Assembly (NCBI GenBank): GCA_001873365.1
Contig: MNYZ01000104.1
Location: forward strand, 1-36,264
Reading direction: 5' to 3'
Length of the DNA: 36,264 bases
Source: Oscillatoriales cyanobacterium CG2_30_40_61
Lineage (GTDB): Bacteria; Cyanobacteriota; Cyanobacteriia; Cyanobacteriales; Microcoleaceae
Shown one piece after another: positions 24,739 through 32,821 of the stretch. How positions within the stretch are numbered: position 1 is the first letter of the stretch; the number at the start of each line of letters is the position of its first letter. Both the position numbers and the translations under genes were made by a program. Below the pieces are notes generated by a model that was not told the DNA's origin, made no database searches, and saw only the letters and a list, made by a program, of their open reading frames with translations.

Positions 24739-27552
24739 ATGACACGCTTATTACCAGGAGATGCAAAAATGGGATTTTGGGGTAAAATTAAAAGAGGGTT
24801 TGAATCTGTATTTCTTCCTCAGAAATACATTGCTGATACCCAAGCGATAAATACAAAAATAATGGTAGCTAATCAAGCTGAAATGGAGGAAAAACGACAA
24901 CAAATTCAATTAGCACAGTACAAATTACAATGTGTACAAGTAGCGAATAGTGCTATAATAGAGGAAAAAAGACAGGAAATTCAATTAGAACAAATTAAAC
25001 TACAATATATCGAAAATCAAAAAAATCGAGAATTTCAAAAAGAATTACAAGAATATATCCAAAGCGTTAATTTGGCTATTCAAAAAAGCAATATCGATTT
25101 CCAACGCTGGCGTTTTGAACAGGAAAAAACCCTGCAATCAGAATTAGCAACCTATGGTCGAGAAACTCAATTAATGGTGGCTCAATATCACCGAGAAACG
25201 GCGCTAAAAGTTGCCCATGACCAAGCAGAAGTTCAGAAAATTTTTGCTAATTGGCCGTTAACCTTACCTCCGGCGCAAATTTTAGAATCCTACAATAATA
25301 GTTTAATTCCCCTGCGAGTTTTTATTGCTCCTCCTAAAGTTCAGTTTGAAAAGGTTGTCACCACTCCGCAAAATTTCCCCGATATTGAATTAACTATAAA
25401 TCAAAAAATGCGCGATTTTTTTGATCAGTATTCTCAACAGGGAAGACCTATAGAATTTTTAGCCGGAGCTTGGGAAAGTAAACGTTTTCATAGCGAAGCC
25501 AGTATTAAAGCATTATTCGGGATGCTAAAATCAGAGCCGACATTAATATTAGAGTCGGAATTTGATGGAGATTATATCAATTTCAGAATCGCCTATTGGA
25601 CAATAGGACAACCTAACTATTCCTATCAAACGATTATTTCTCAAATGTCCTATCGGGATATTTTATATGATTCTGCTAAAACTCGCGCCCGGAAATGGAA
25701 AGTTACAAAAGACAAACTATTAGCACTCGGAAAAACCCAAGCTGATATTGATAAACGAGGCGGGGATAATGAAATTAATCTCAAAATTTGGGAAGAAGAA
25801 CAAAGTTTACGAGAGGAGGGAATAGACGATGATGAGTTAGAAATTCACTATAAAATTAATAGCAAGCATTTTGAAGATTTGTACCAGTTTTTAATTACCT
25901 GTCATTGTTTGGTTGCAGGTTGGATAGCTGACACTCATCATTTATTTCTCCATGATTTCACGCCTTTATTACCGCAACTCCTCCCAGATTTAACTCAGAA
26001 TATCCCCGAAGGAGAAGTTGCAGATTCAGTCATAGGTATGGTCATTTCTGGCTATGAACAAATCTACAAAATCCTAGAAGCAGAAAGTTCTCACCGTCTT
26101 CCTGAATTAATCCTAGAATTAGCACAGGGTTTAGTCAATTTACCCAATAAATCCTGGGCTAAAAATCAATTAATTAATTCTGTAGAATCTTGGTTGAAGT
26201 TAAGAAACCGGGTTTCTCAAAGAAACCCGGTTTCTGAGGTTTCTGAATTATGGGATACCGTTAATTCTGTAGTCATGGCTGAGGATTTAGACTATATTGA
26301 AAAAATCAATAATTTGTTAGAATCCTTGGGAGAAACTCACCGCGTTAATATTGTTAAAACTTGTTATCAACGGGGACAAAACCATTGTCAACAGGGAGAA
26401 TATACGACCGCCATTGATGACTTTACCCAAGTCTTGTTACTCAAACCTAATTCCGCCGATGCTAATTATAATCGCGGATTAGCCTATAGTAAATTAGGGG
26501 AATATTCCGCCGCCATCGAAGATTATCACCAAACCTTGCGACTGAATCCTCATTATGTCGAGGCTTACAATAATCGCGCTAATGCCTATTATAAATTAGG
26601 GCAATATGAAAAAGCGATCGCCGATTATAATTCCTGTCTCGCCCTTAATCCTAATTTACCCGATGTCGCCCATAATCGAGATGTTGCTCAAGGAGTTTGG
26701 GATGAAAAACGCCGTCAGGAAGGAGATAAAAAACGTCAGGAAGAAGCAGAAAAACGCCGTCAGGAACAAGAATTTGAGTTTGATGTAATTACCGTTAACG
26801 CCAAAGGAGAGGAAACCAAACGAGAACACTGTCGGGCTGAATTTTTTAAAGAGGATTTAGGCAATAATATCAGTTTAGAAATGGTATCCATTCCTGGGGG
26901 AACTTTTATGATGGGTTCAGCCCAAAATGAAGCCCATGCTAGTAGTGACGAATATCCCCAACATCCCGTTAATATTGCTGCATTTTCTATGGCAAAATAT
27001 CCCATTACTCAAGCTCAATGGAAAGCTATTATGGGAAATAATCCTTCTATTTTTGAATACACAAACCGACCCGTTGAGAGTGTAACCTGGCATAAAGCAC
27101 AGGAATTCTGTCAGCGACTTTCCCAAAAAACAGGTAAAACCTATCGTTTACCTTCTGAAGCGGAATGGGAATACGCCTGTCGTGCTGGAACTACAAGTCC
27201 TTTCCATTTTGGCGAAACCATTACAGCCGATTTAGCTAATTGTGGCGGTAATTGTGGGCAGGCCACCGATGTCGGTAGTTTCCCGCCAAATGCCTTTGGA
27301 TTATACGATATGCACGGCAACGTTGGGGAATGGTGCGCTGACCCTTGGCATGAAAATTATACTGGTGCGCCGGATGATGGAAGTGTTTGGGAGTCGGGCG
27401 GAGATACTCGATACCGGGTGATACGCGGAGGTTCGTGGAACTTCATTCCCTGGGATTGCCGCAGTGCTGGTCGTCACCGGTTAGAGCCGGACTGTCGGTT
27501 CTGGTACTACGGTTTTCGTGTTGTTTCCCTCCCGCCTGCGTGGACTCTCTAG
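24739..27552 (+). CDS. Coiled-coil / TPR / FGE-fold protein with DGR-like variable C-terminus
   Basis: A 937-residue multidomain protein. Residues 35-165 are a Gln/Glu/Lys-rich coiled coil. Residues 165-530 are an unrecognised globular region. Three TPR repeats lie at about 540-640, then a charged linker. Residues 705-937 form a formylglycine-generating-enzyme (FGE-sulfatase, C-type-lectin-like) domain with MVSIPGGTFMMGS, RLPSEAEWEYACRAG and MHGNVGEWC. The paired active-site cysteines of true FGE are not both present in the RGGSW region, so ligand binding is more likely than catalysis. The last 50 codons look like a DGR variable region. AGGAG precedes both the first ATG and an in-frame ATG at 24769, so either could be the start. 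An in-frame palindromic repeat lies at 26203. Confidence 0.85.
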   Translation: MTRLLPGDAKMGFWGKIKRGFESVFLPQKYIADTQAINTKIMVANQAEMEEKRQQIQLAQYKLQCVQVANSAIIEEKRQEIQLEQIKLQYIENQKNREFQKELQEYIQSVNLAIQKSNIDFQRWRFEQEKTLQSELATYGRETQLMVAQYHRETALKVAHDQAEVQKIFANWPLTLPPAQILESYNNSLIPLRVFIAPPKVQFEKVVTTPQNFPDIELTINQKMRDFFDQYSQQGRPIEFLAGAWESKRFHSEASIKALFGMLKSEPTLILESEFDGDYINFRIAYWTIGQPNYSYQTIISQMSYRDILYDSAKTRARKWKVTKDKLLALGKTQADIDKRGGDNEINLKIWEEEQSLREEGIDDDELEIHYKINSKHFEDLYQFLITCHCLVAGWIADTHHLFLHDFTPLLPQLLPDLTQNIPEGEVADSVIGMVISGYEQIYKILEAESSHRLPELILELAQGLVNLPNKSWAKNQLINSVESWLKLRNRVSQRNPVSEVSELWDTVNSVVMAEDLDYIEKINNLLESLGETHRVNIVKTCYQRGQNHCQQGEYTTAIDDFTQVLLLKPNSADANYNRGLAYSKLGEYSAAIEDYHQTLRLNPHYVEAYNNRANAYYKLGQYEKAIADYNSCLALNPNLPDVAHNRDVAQGVWDEKRRQEGDKKRQEEAEKRRQEQEFEFDVITVNAKGEETKREHCRAEFFKEDLGNNISLEMVSIPGGTFMMGSAQNEAHASSDEYPQHPVNIAAFSMAKYPITQAQWKAIMGNNPSIFEYTNRPVESVTWHKAQEFCQRLSQKTGKTYRLPSEAEWEYACRAGTTSPFHFGETITADLANCGGNCGQATDVGSFPPNAFGLYDMHGNVGEWCADPWHENYTGAPDDGSVWESGGDTRYRVIRGGSWNFIPWDCRSAGRHRLEPDCRFWYYGFRVVSLPPAWTL
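26203..26235. repeat. Palindromic repeat inserted in-frame in a coding sequence
   Basis: Two 15-bp cores (AGAAACCGGGTTTCT, 26203-26217; AGAAACCCGGTTTCT, 26221-26235) separated by CAA lie inside the TPR/FGE gene and encode RNRVSQRNPVS in an otherwise ordinary helical linker before the TPRs. The intergenic members of this family have a longer spacer. Confidence 0.9.
27404..27552 (+). other. Candidate DGR variable region (VR) at the FGE-domain C-terminus
   Basis: The segment encodes RVIRGGSWNFIPWDCRSAG and GFRVV, the form seen at the end of C-type-lectin-fold targets of diversity-generating retroelements. Aromatic or small residues (F, I, W, D, G, H, C, W, Y, Y) stand where template copies usually carry AAC/AAT asparagine codons, and the third bases (TTC, ATT, GAT, CAC, TGT, TAC, TAC) fit adenine replacement. 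A 33-nt adenine-free tract (27511-27543) follows, as expected for the mutagenic-homology boundary. The stretch is GC-rich against an AT-rich gene. No template repeat or reverse transcriptase is in the window. Confidence 0.6.
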
Positions 27553-27562
27553 CCCTTTTGCC

Positions 27563-27716
27563 GAGAAACCGGGTTTCTGCAATAACTATTGCTGAATACA
27601 AGAAATCTCGTTAAAGAAACCCGGTTTCTGAGCCCCTATAAGTATTCCGAGAAACCGGGTTTCTGCAATAACCTTTGCTGCATAATAGAAAGATTGCTAA
27701 AGAAACCCGATTTCTG
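27563..27716. repeat. Two palindromic repeat units before the second hicAB pair
   Basis: Units at 27563-27631 and 27649-27716 each have a palindrome core at both ends (AGAAACC-type and AGAAACCCGRTTTCT) and a spacer with TTTGCTGCATAATAGAAAGA or a variant. Same family as 28155-28371. Confidence 0.9.
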
Positions 27717-27741
27717 ACCGAGCACTTGACTTTTAGGAAAA

Positions 27742-27936
27742 ATGAAAGTTCGTGAGCTACTCAAAAGATTAGAAGTAGATGGATGGTATGAAGCAAGAAT
27801 GCGAGGAAGTCATCGAGTGCTAAAACATCCTAAAAAATCCGGTATCGTTGTTGTACCGGGTAATTTTTCTGATGAAGTTGCCATTGGAACCCTCAAAAGT
27901 ATCTGGAAACAAGCACAATTAGAGGATAAACCATGA
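27742..27936 (+). CDS. hicA: HicA-family mRNA interferase toxin
   Basis: A 64-residue YcfA/HicA-like toxin. It has the usual start MKVRELLKRLEVDGW, the catalytic-type MRGSHRVLKHP (with GSH) and the ending GTLKSIWKQAQL. The last codons overlap the start of the HicB gene by 4 bp (ATGA), the classic toxin-first order. The module is flanked on both sides by palindromic repeats, which suggests this small region tolerates insertion. It is a closer match to canonical HicA than the copy at 4055. Confidence 0.92.
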   Translation: MKVRELLKRLEVDGWYEARMRGSHRVLKHPKKSGIVVVPGNFSDEVAIGTLKSIWKQAQLEDKP

Positions 27937-28148
27937 AAGAATATATTGTCATTTTTGAATGGGCTGGGAGTAACTATTCTGCTTATGTTCCCGACTTACC
28001 CGGTTGTATTTCTACAGGAAAAACTTTAGAAGAAACCGAAAATAATATTAAAGAAGCGATTGAATTGTATATTGACACTCTGCGGGAAGATGGTCAACCC
28101 ATTCCCGAACCTATCCTAAAGGTTAAAGCAATTTCTGTAGCCGCTTAA
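27933..28148 (+). CDS. hicB: HicB-family antitoxin
   Basis: A 71-residue HicB-like antitoxin with the standard core YSAYVPDLPGCISTGKTLEE and a helix NNIKEAIELYIDTLREDG, ending in PEP-type residues. It has no separate DNA-binding domain, so it is the short form of HicB. It overlaps the HicA start by 4 bp and is presumably its neutralising partner. The order (toxin then antitoxin) is opposite to the pair at 3782-4300. Confidence 0.92.
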   Translation: MKEYIVIFEWAGSNYSAYVPDLPGCISTGKTLEETENNIKEAIELYIDTLREDGQPIPEPILKVKAISVAA

Positions 28149-28154
28149 CGAGTC

Positions 28155-28371
28155 GAGAAATCGGGTTTCTGACTTAACTTTTGCTGCATAATAGAAAGAT
28201 AGCTAAAGAAACCCGATTTCTGAGCAGTTAGAAATCGGGTTTCTGACTTAACTTTTGCTGGATAATAGAAAGATGACTGAAGAAACCCGATTTCTGAGCA
28301 GTTAGAAATCGGGTTTCTGTCTTAACCTTTGCTGCATTATAAAAAGATGACTGAAGAAACCCGATTTCTGA
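28155..28371. repeat. Three tandem palindromic repeat units (about 74 bp each)
   Basis: Units at 28155-28223, 28230-28297 and 28304-28371 each run AGAAATCGGGTTTCT, a spacer with TTGCTG-ATAATAGAAAGAT, then AGAAACCCGATTTCTGA. The ends are complementary so each unit can fold on itself. They lie between hicB and the convergent methyltransferase gene and may stop transcription. The regular spacing could be mistaken for a CRISPR, but the 'spacers' are alike. Confidence 0.92.
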
Positions 28372-28379
28372 GTACATAC

Positions 28380-29771
28380 TTATAAACGCTGTAAGAATGC
28401 CATAGATTCAACATGGGAAGTTTGTGGGAAAAAATCCGCAGGTTGTACCCGCACTAATTCATAAACTCCAGTTTCACATAAAATCTTCAGATCTCTTGCT
28501 AGGGTAGCGGGTCTGCAACTAATATAAATCAGTTGTTGCGGTTGCATTTCCAACAAAGTTTCTAAGACCGTGCGATCGCATCCTTTTCGGGGTGGATCAA
28601 GCAAAACCACATCCGGTTGATATCCTAACTTGGGTAATAACTTTTGCACCGTTCCTAATTTAAACTCAACCTGATCAAGCTGATTAAAAATCGCATTTTG
28701 TCGGGCTTGATCTATGGCGGTTTCTTGGACTTCTAAACCCATAACTTGGGGAAGATCGGAGGGCTTAATTGAACCTCCTTGTTTTTTCAATAAATAGGAA
28801 GCTAGGGGTAAAGTAAAGGTTCCAATCCCACAATAGGCATCAACAATTCGTTCAGTTCCTTTTAAATTAAGTTCTTGTAGCATTATTTCTAATAACGCTT
28901 CCGCCACTTCCGTATTCACTTGAAAAAACGTATCGGGGCCCAGAAAAAACGTTAACCCCCCAAATTCTTCCTTTAAATAGGGATCACCCGCTAAACATCG
29001 GGTTTCCTGACCAAAAATAACATTAGTTTGATCGGGATTTAGATTTAAACAAACCCCTTGTAACCCCGGATATTGTTCTAACCAGGTTTCCGCCTGTTCC
29101 GTCAGTCCGGGTAAACTAGGTTGGGTAGAAATTAAGGTTAATAACATTTCCCCGGTACGCCGTCCAATTCTTAGGGATAGATGGCGAAGTTTGCCCCGAT
29201 GTTGAGCCTCATCATAAATCGACCAGCCTCGGTTTTGAATATCCTGTTTCACATTAGCCAGTAAAGGATTTAGCCGTTGATCCTGTACCGGACATTGATT
29301 TAAGTTAACTAAACGATGGCTATGTTTTTGAAAGTAACCCGCTTGTACTTGACCCGTTGCCGAGCGTCCTAGGGGATAGGTAACTTTATTACGATAACCT
29401 AATTCCGACGCTCCTGCTAACACCTGAGCCACCGGAGGATCGATAAATCCTCCAATTTTTTCTAAGGTTTTAAACACTAAATTTCGCTTACTTTGCAGTT
29501 GCAGCCCATAATCAATATGTTGCCACTGACATCCCCCACATTTATCGGCCACAATACATCGAGGGGAAATCCGATCGGTTGATGGGCTTAAAACCCGGTC
29601 TAACTTGCCTTCTGCATATTGGGTTTTTACCCGCACTAACCGCACCCGCACCCGATCGCCAGGAACCGTATCAGGAACAAAAATAACCCGCTCTTGGTAA
29701 CGACCAACGCCACTACCTTCATCGGTCAAATCTGTGATTTCGACTTCAACTTGTTGCCCTTGCTGCCACAT
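28380..29771 (-). CDS. rlmD: 23S rRNA (uracil-5-)-methyltransferase, RlmD/RumA-like
   Basis: A 463-residue TrmA-family enzyme that transfers a methyl group from SAM to C5 of uridine in rRNA. An N-terminal TRAM domain (1-60) precedes an iron-sulphur cluster motif with Cys72, Cys78, Cys81 (CGGCQWQH) and a further Cys near 159. The SAM-binding domain shows IVDAYCGIGTFTLPLA and LLDPPRKGCDRTVLE, and the catalytic cysteine is in IYISCRPATLARDL. Members include RlmD, RlmC and RlmCD, and the exact target uridine cannot be told. The ATG at 29771 lies next to heptamer repeats. The stop is just beyond the palindromic repeat block. Confidence 0.93.
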   Translation of the reverse strand: MWQQGQQVEVEITDLTDEGSGVGRYQERVIFVPDTVPGDRVRVRLVRVKTQYAEGKLDRVLSPSTDRISPRCIVADKCGGCQWQHIDYGLQLQSKRNLVFKTLEKIGGFIDPPVAQVLAGASELGYRNKVTYPLGRSATGQVQAGYFQKHSHRLVNLNQCPVQDQRLNPLLANVKQDIQNRGWSIYDEAQHRGKLRHLSLRIGRRTGEMLLTLISTQPSLPGLTEQAETWLEQYPGLQGVCLNLNPDQTNVIFGQETRCLAGDPYLKEEFGGLTFFLGPDTFFQVNTEVAEALLEIMLQELNLKGTERIVDAYCGIGTFTLPLASYLLKKQGGSIKPSDLPQVMGLEVQETAIDQARQNAIFNQLDQVEFKLGTVQKLLPKLGYQPDVVLLDPPRKGCDRTVLETLLEMQPQQLIYISCRPATLARDLKILCETGVYELVRVQPADFFPQTSHVESMAFLQRL

Positions 29772-30238
29772 TATTAATCAGTTATCAGTTATCAGTTATC
29801 AGTTATCAGTGTAGAGACTACCTTCACGCTATGGGGGCGTTTTTACCAGTTATCAGTCATCAGTGGGTTGATCAAGATTTTAGTTAATTTTAAAAAAAAT
29901 CTCTCCAGAACCTGCCTCTACACAGTAAACAATAAAGTATAGATTTATTTTACTGTAAATAACTGCCAACTACCTCTTAACTGATAACTGATAACTGATG
30001 ACTGATAACTGATTAACCGTTGGCGGTTAAAAATTAAGAATTGTTAAGGGTATTCATACTGAACCTGGACAGATAACTCTTGACTTTGCCCGATCTCCAC
30101 GACTTTGCACAGGTGTTTCCACCCCACTTTGATCAGGATGGGTGAAAGTTTACAAAGGTTATGACTTCCCCTGATCCCCTCAAGTCGCTAAACTACTTAA
30201 TGGTATCTTGAAAAACTTTAATAGCTCTGAGGTTTTAG
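29772..30238. repeat. Intergenic region with heptamer arrays (CAGTTAT)n and inverted (ATAACTG)n
   Basis: Direct arrays of CAGTTAT lie at 29778-29810 and 29847-29864, and the reverse-complement form (ACTGATA-type) at 29980-30014. They could pair across about 115 bp. These are short tandemly repeated sequences typical of filamentous cyanobacteria. The rest, 30015-30238, should hold the apcD promoter; no clear box pair is seen. Confidence 0.8.
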
Positions 30239-30724
30239 ATGACAGTAGTTAGCCAAGTTATTCTCAAAGCTGACGATGAACTCCGTTATCCTAGCGTTGG
30301 TGAACTCAAAAACATCAATGACTTTTTAAAAACGGGTGAACAGCGCGTGCGAATTGCTTCGACCCTTGCGGATAATGAAAAGAAGATTGTAGAGCGTGCT
30401 AGTAACCAACTGTGGAAAAAGCGCCCTGATTTTATTGCCCCCGGTGGTAATGCCTCTGGATCAAGGGAACGGGCCCTATGCCTTCGGGACTATGGCTGGT
30501 ATCTGCGGTTGATTACCTATGGAGTTCTTTCGGGTGATAAAGATCCCATTGAAGACATTGGTTTAATCGGTGTCAAAGATATGTATAACTCTTTGGGTGT
30601 TCCGATGCCTGGGATGGTGGAAGCGGTTCGTTGTCTCAAAGAAGCGTCTCTGGCGTTACTTGATGACGAAGATGCTAAGGAAGCAGCCCCCTACTTTGAC
30701 TTTATCATTCAAGCCATGTCCTAA
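30239..30724 (+). CDS. apcD: Allophycocyanin-B alpha subunit
   Basis: A 161-residue phycobiliprotein and minor core component of the phycobilisome that acts as a terminal emitter passing energy to the photosystems. The chromophore-binding cysteine is Cys81 in [17 protein letters not shown], and the globin-like helices and ending [10 protein letters not shown] match ApcD rather than ApcA. GAGG lies 6 nt before the ATG. It stands apart from the apcABC operon, as usual. A hairpin terminator follows. Residues 67-79 ([13 protein letters not shown]) are slightly unusual compared with the common GQR variants, but the fold residues are kept. Confidence 0.95.
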   Translation: MTVVSQVILKADDELRYPSVGELKNINDFLKTGEQRVRIASTLADNEKKIVERASNQLWKKRPDFIAPGGNASGSRERALCLRDYGWYLRLITYGVLSGDKDPIEDIGLIGVKDMYNSLGVPMPGMVEAVRCLKEASLALLDDEDAKEAAPYFDFIIQAMS

Positions 30725-30749
30725 TTTTCAGCCTGGTTTTCAGGTGTCT

Positions 30750-30787
30750 GTGAAGATGTACTTAGTGTTCGTCTTCACGGATTTTTT
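30750..30787 (+). terminator. Rho-independent-type terminator of apcD
   Basis: A stem GTGAAGA (30750-30756) / TCTTCAC (30772-30778) is followed by GGA and six T, starting 26 bp after the apcD stop. Confidence 0.8.
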
Positions 30788-30806
30788 ATATGTAGCAGGG
30801 AATGAG

Positions 30807-30956
30807 TAATGGGTAATGGGTAATGGGTAATAGGTAATGGGTAATGGGTAATGGGTAATAGGTAATAGGTAAAACTTGACTCCCCCTGCTCCCCCTGCTC
30901 CCGGTGCCTCCCGGTGCTCCCTATTCCCTATTCCCTATTCCCTATTCCCTATTCCG
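30807..30956. repeat. Composite heptamer repeat: (TAATGGG)n, GTAAAACTTGAC, (CTCCCCCTG)n, (CTATTCC)n
   Basis: TAATGGG/TAATAGG heptamers at 30807-30871 are followed by GTAAAACTTGACTCCCC, then 9-bp CTCCCCCTG-type units, then CTATTCC heptamers to 30955. The same order of the first three parts returns at 36109-36264. It lies between apcD and the convergent HEAT/phosphatase gene. Confidence 0.9.
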
Positions 30957-30964
30957 GTGTTCCC

Positions 30965-32578
30965 TCAAGAATTTGGAAAAGAACGCCGATAATTGCGCAG
31001 GGTTTGAATTAATCTGCCTCCTCGTTTTAGGGCGATATCAGCTAATTCCACAATCCATTGATTCGGTATAGCTTGGGGTTGCACCGCTACAATATAATTG
31101 AGGGCTTCTCCTTCTTTTCCGATTCCTAAACCATAGGCATATAGGGTAAAGGCGATCGCAGTTGCTCGGCTAATTCCCGCTTGACAATGAATTAATAAAT
31201 CTCCTTGATGGGCATGAACAGATTTCATAAAATGAATGGCTTTTAAAATATGTTGAAGACTGGGTAAAACATATTCAGGATCATGGCAGGGAGTATCAAT
31301 ATCATCAAATTCTAATCGTAATCGATGGGGAACTTGATCAAACCCTTCAGGCAGTTCACTCCCCAGATTACCAATAGAAATTAAATAGCGAATATTTGCT
31401 CCTCGATATTTTTGTAAAATATAATCACCGACTTCTGCCCTAGAAGCAATCCAGAGTTTAGGTAAATTAGCCTGGGGGGAAGTAATATCAGAATCAAATA
31501 ATATTTTTAATAGGGTTGTTGGTGAGGGGGAATCTAATTTTTCTAAGGCCGTTTCTGCCCAGGAGCGCACATAAAGATCCGTATCATTCAAGGCGGTTTT
31601 TAGCCCCCCAATAGCTAAGGGAGTATTCATAGATTGAATCGTTTCCACCACTTTTGCCCGCACAAACGGATCGGGATCATGAATTTTATTCAGTAACTTA
31701 TTAATAATAAAATCCCCTCCAATTCGACCTAAAACTTCAACAACACGGATTCTAACATCTGAATTACCATGATTAAGAGCTTGTAAAAGTACCTTAATGG
31801 CAAAGGAATCCCCAATGGTTTCTAATCCATAAACGGCATTAGTATAAACATAAAATTCCTGATCATCCAGGGCATTTTTTAACCCAATAATTGCCGCGGC
31901 TCCGCCTAAATTCCCCAAGGCAGTTGCCGCCCGACCTCGGACATAATGATCGGGATCTGAGACTAAAATTTCTCTTAATTTTGTGGTAGCTAAACGATTG
32001 TTGATTTTACCTAAACCGGTGGCGGCTCGCCAACGAACTTGACTATCTTCATGGTGCAAAGCCATAATTAATCCTCGAATTGCCCGATCGCTGCCTATTT
32101 GCCCTAGCCCCCAAGTTGCCCAGAGACGGACTTTTTGTTGGGGATCTTTTAAAGCTTTTAATAGAGAAGATTCAGCAGCTTGACCGATTTGAGCGATCGC
32201 CCAAGCTGACCAAGCATTGACAGATTCATTCTGATGATTTAATCCTTTGAAAAACCAAGAAAGTAATAGGGGTGAACGGGTTTGTCCCAACAGACGAATT
32301 TTTAAAGCCAGGGAAATGTTTAACTGGAGTACCAGAGAAAAAGCCTTGATTTGAAATTCAGGTTTAACGATTTTTGTTAATAGTATTCCTTGAATGATAT
32401 TCAATTTCAAACCCAAACTTACCAGTTGCAGAATTAATTCTTCTGACTCAAGCTCCCCCAATACCTCTGCGAGAAAATCAGGGGTCAATGCACCCCGCAA
32501 ATAGTCTTGTTTGAGTTGTTCATCACTCAACTGATGCAGCCGTTTTTTTAAAATTTCAATATCGTAGGAAGGAGTCAT
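30965..32578 (-). CDS. HEAT-repeat protein fused to a Cys-based protein phosphatase domain
   Basis: A 537-residue protein. Residues 1-120 are helical. About eight HEAT-like repeats, of the type found in phycobilin lyases (CpcE/F) and IaiH-like proteins, cover about 120-360 (units such as DPQQKVRLWATWGLGQIG and DPDHYVRGRAATALGNLG). Residues about 385-537 form a dual-specificity/tyrosine phosphatase-like domain with the P-loop HCQAGISR (Cys465, Arg471) and an upstream DIDTPCHDPE segment that may hold the general acid. The fusion suggests a phosphatase directed by the HEAT scaffold to a partner protein. There is no signal peptide. It is divergent from ruvB. The exact substrate is unknown. Confidence 0.85.
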   Translation of the reverse strand: MTPSYDIEILKKRLHQLSDEQLKQDYLRGALTPDFLAEVLGELESEELILQLVSLGLKLNIIQGILLTKIVKPEFQIKAFSLVLQLNISLALKIRLLGQTRSPLLLSWFFKGLNHQNESVNAWSAWAIAQIGQAAESSLLKALKDPQQKVRLWATWGLGQIGSDRAIRGLIMALHHEDSQVRWRAATGLGKINNRLATTKLREILVSDPDHYVRGRAATALGNLGGAAAIIGLKNALDDQEFYVYTNAVYGLETIGDSFAIKVLLQALNHGNSDVRIRVVEVLGRIGGDFIINKLLNKIHDPDPFVRAKVVETIQSMNTPLAIGGLKTALNDTDLYVRSWAETALEKLDSPSPTTLLKILFDSDITSPQANLPKLWIASRAEVGDYILQKYRGANIRYLISIGNLGSELPEGFDQVPHRLRLEFDDIDTPCHDPEYVLPSLQHILKAIHFMKSVHAHQGDLLIHCQAGISRATAIAFTLYAYGLGIGKEGEALNYIVAVQPQAIPNQWIVELADIALKRGGRLIQTLRNYRRSFPNS

Positions 32579-32821
32579 TAGGTTGGATGAGACCAGAAAA
32601 ATGATTGGATCTTGGAGTTTAAAGTTAAGAACTAGAGTAATTAGATTAATCTCATCTTATCTTGATCTGGATTCAGATAACAGTTTAAAAGGCTCTGGTT
32701 TTGAGCTCCAACTTCTTGATCCGAGTATGAAAGTTTAAATATTTCAGGGAGGATCAGACCCGATTCATCCCAAAACCTGCTAAAGTTGGAACCTGTAGCC
32801 CCGGTATGGCATAAGTCTATT

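Noticed and set aside
26860-27552. True sulfatase-activating FGE enzyme
   Set aside because: The cysteine pair expected in the RGGSW-x-x-x-C region is incomplete and no sulfatase is nearby; a binding fold is more likely.
28155-28371. CRISPR-like regular repeats
   Set aside because: The segments between the repeats are nearly the same in each unit, each unit is self-complementary, and no cas gene is near.
24739-28400. Complete DGR in this window
   Set aside because: I found no reverse transcriptase motif (such as YxDD) in any gene here and no adenine-rich near-copy of the candidate variable region, so only the target end can be proposed.
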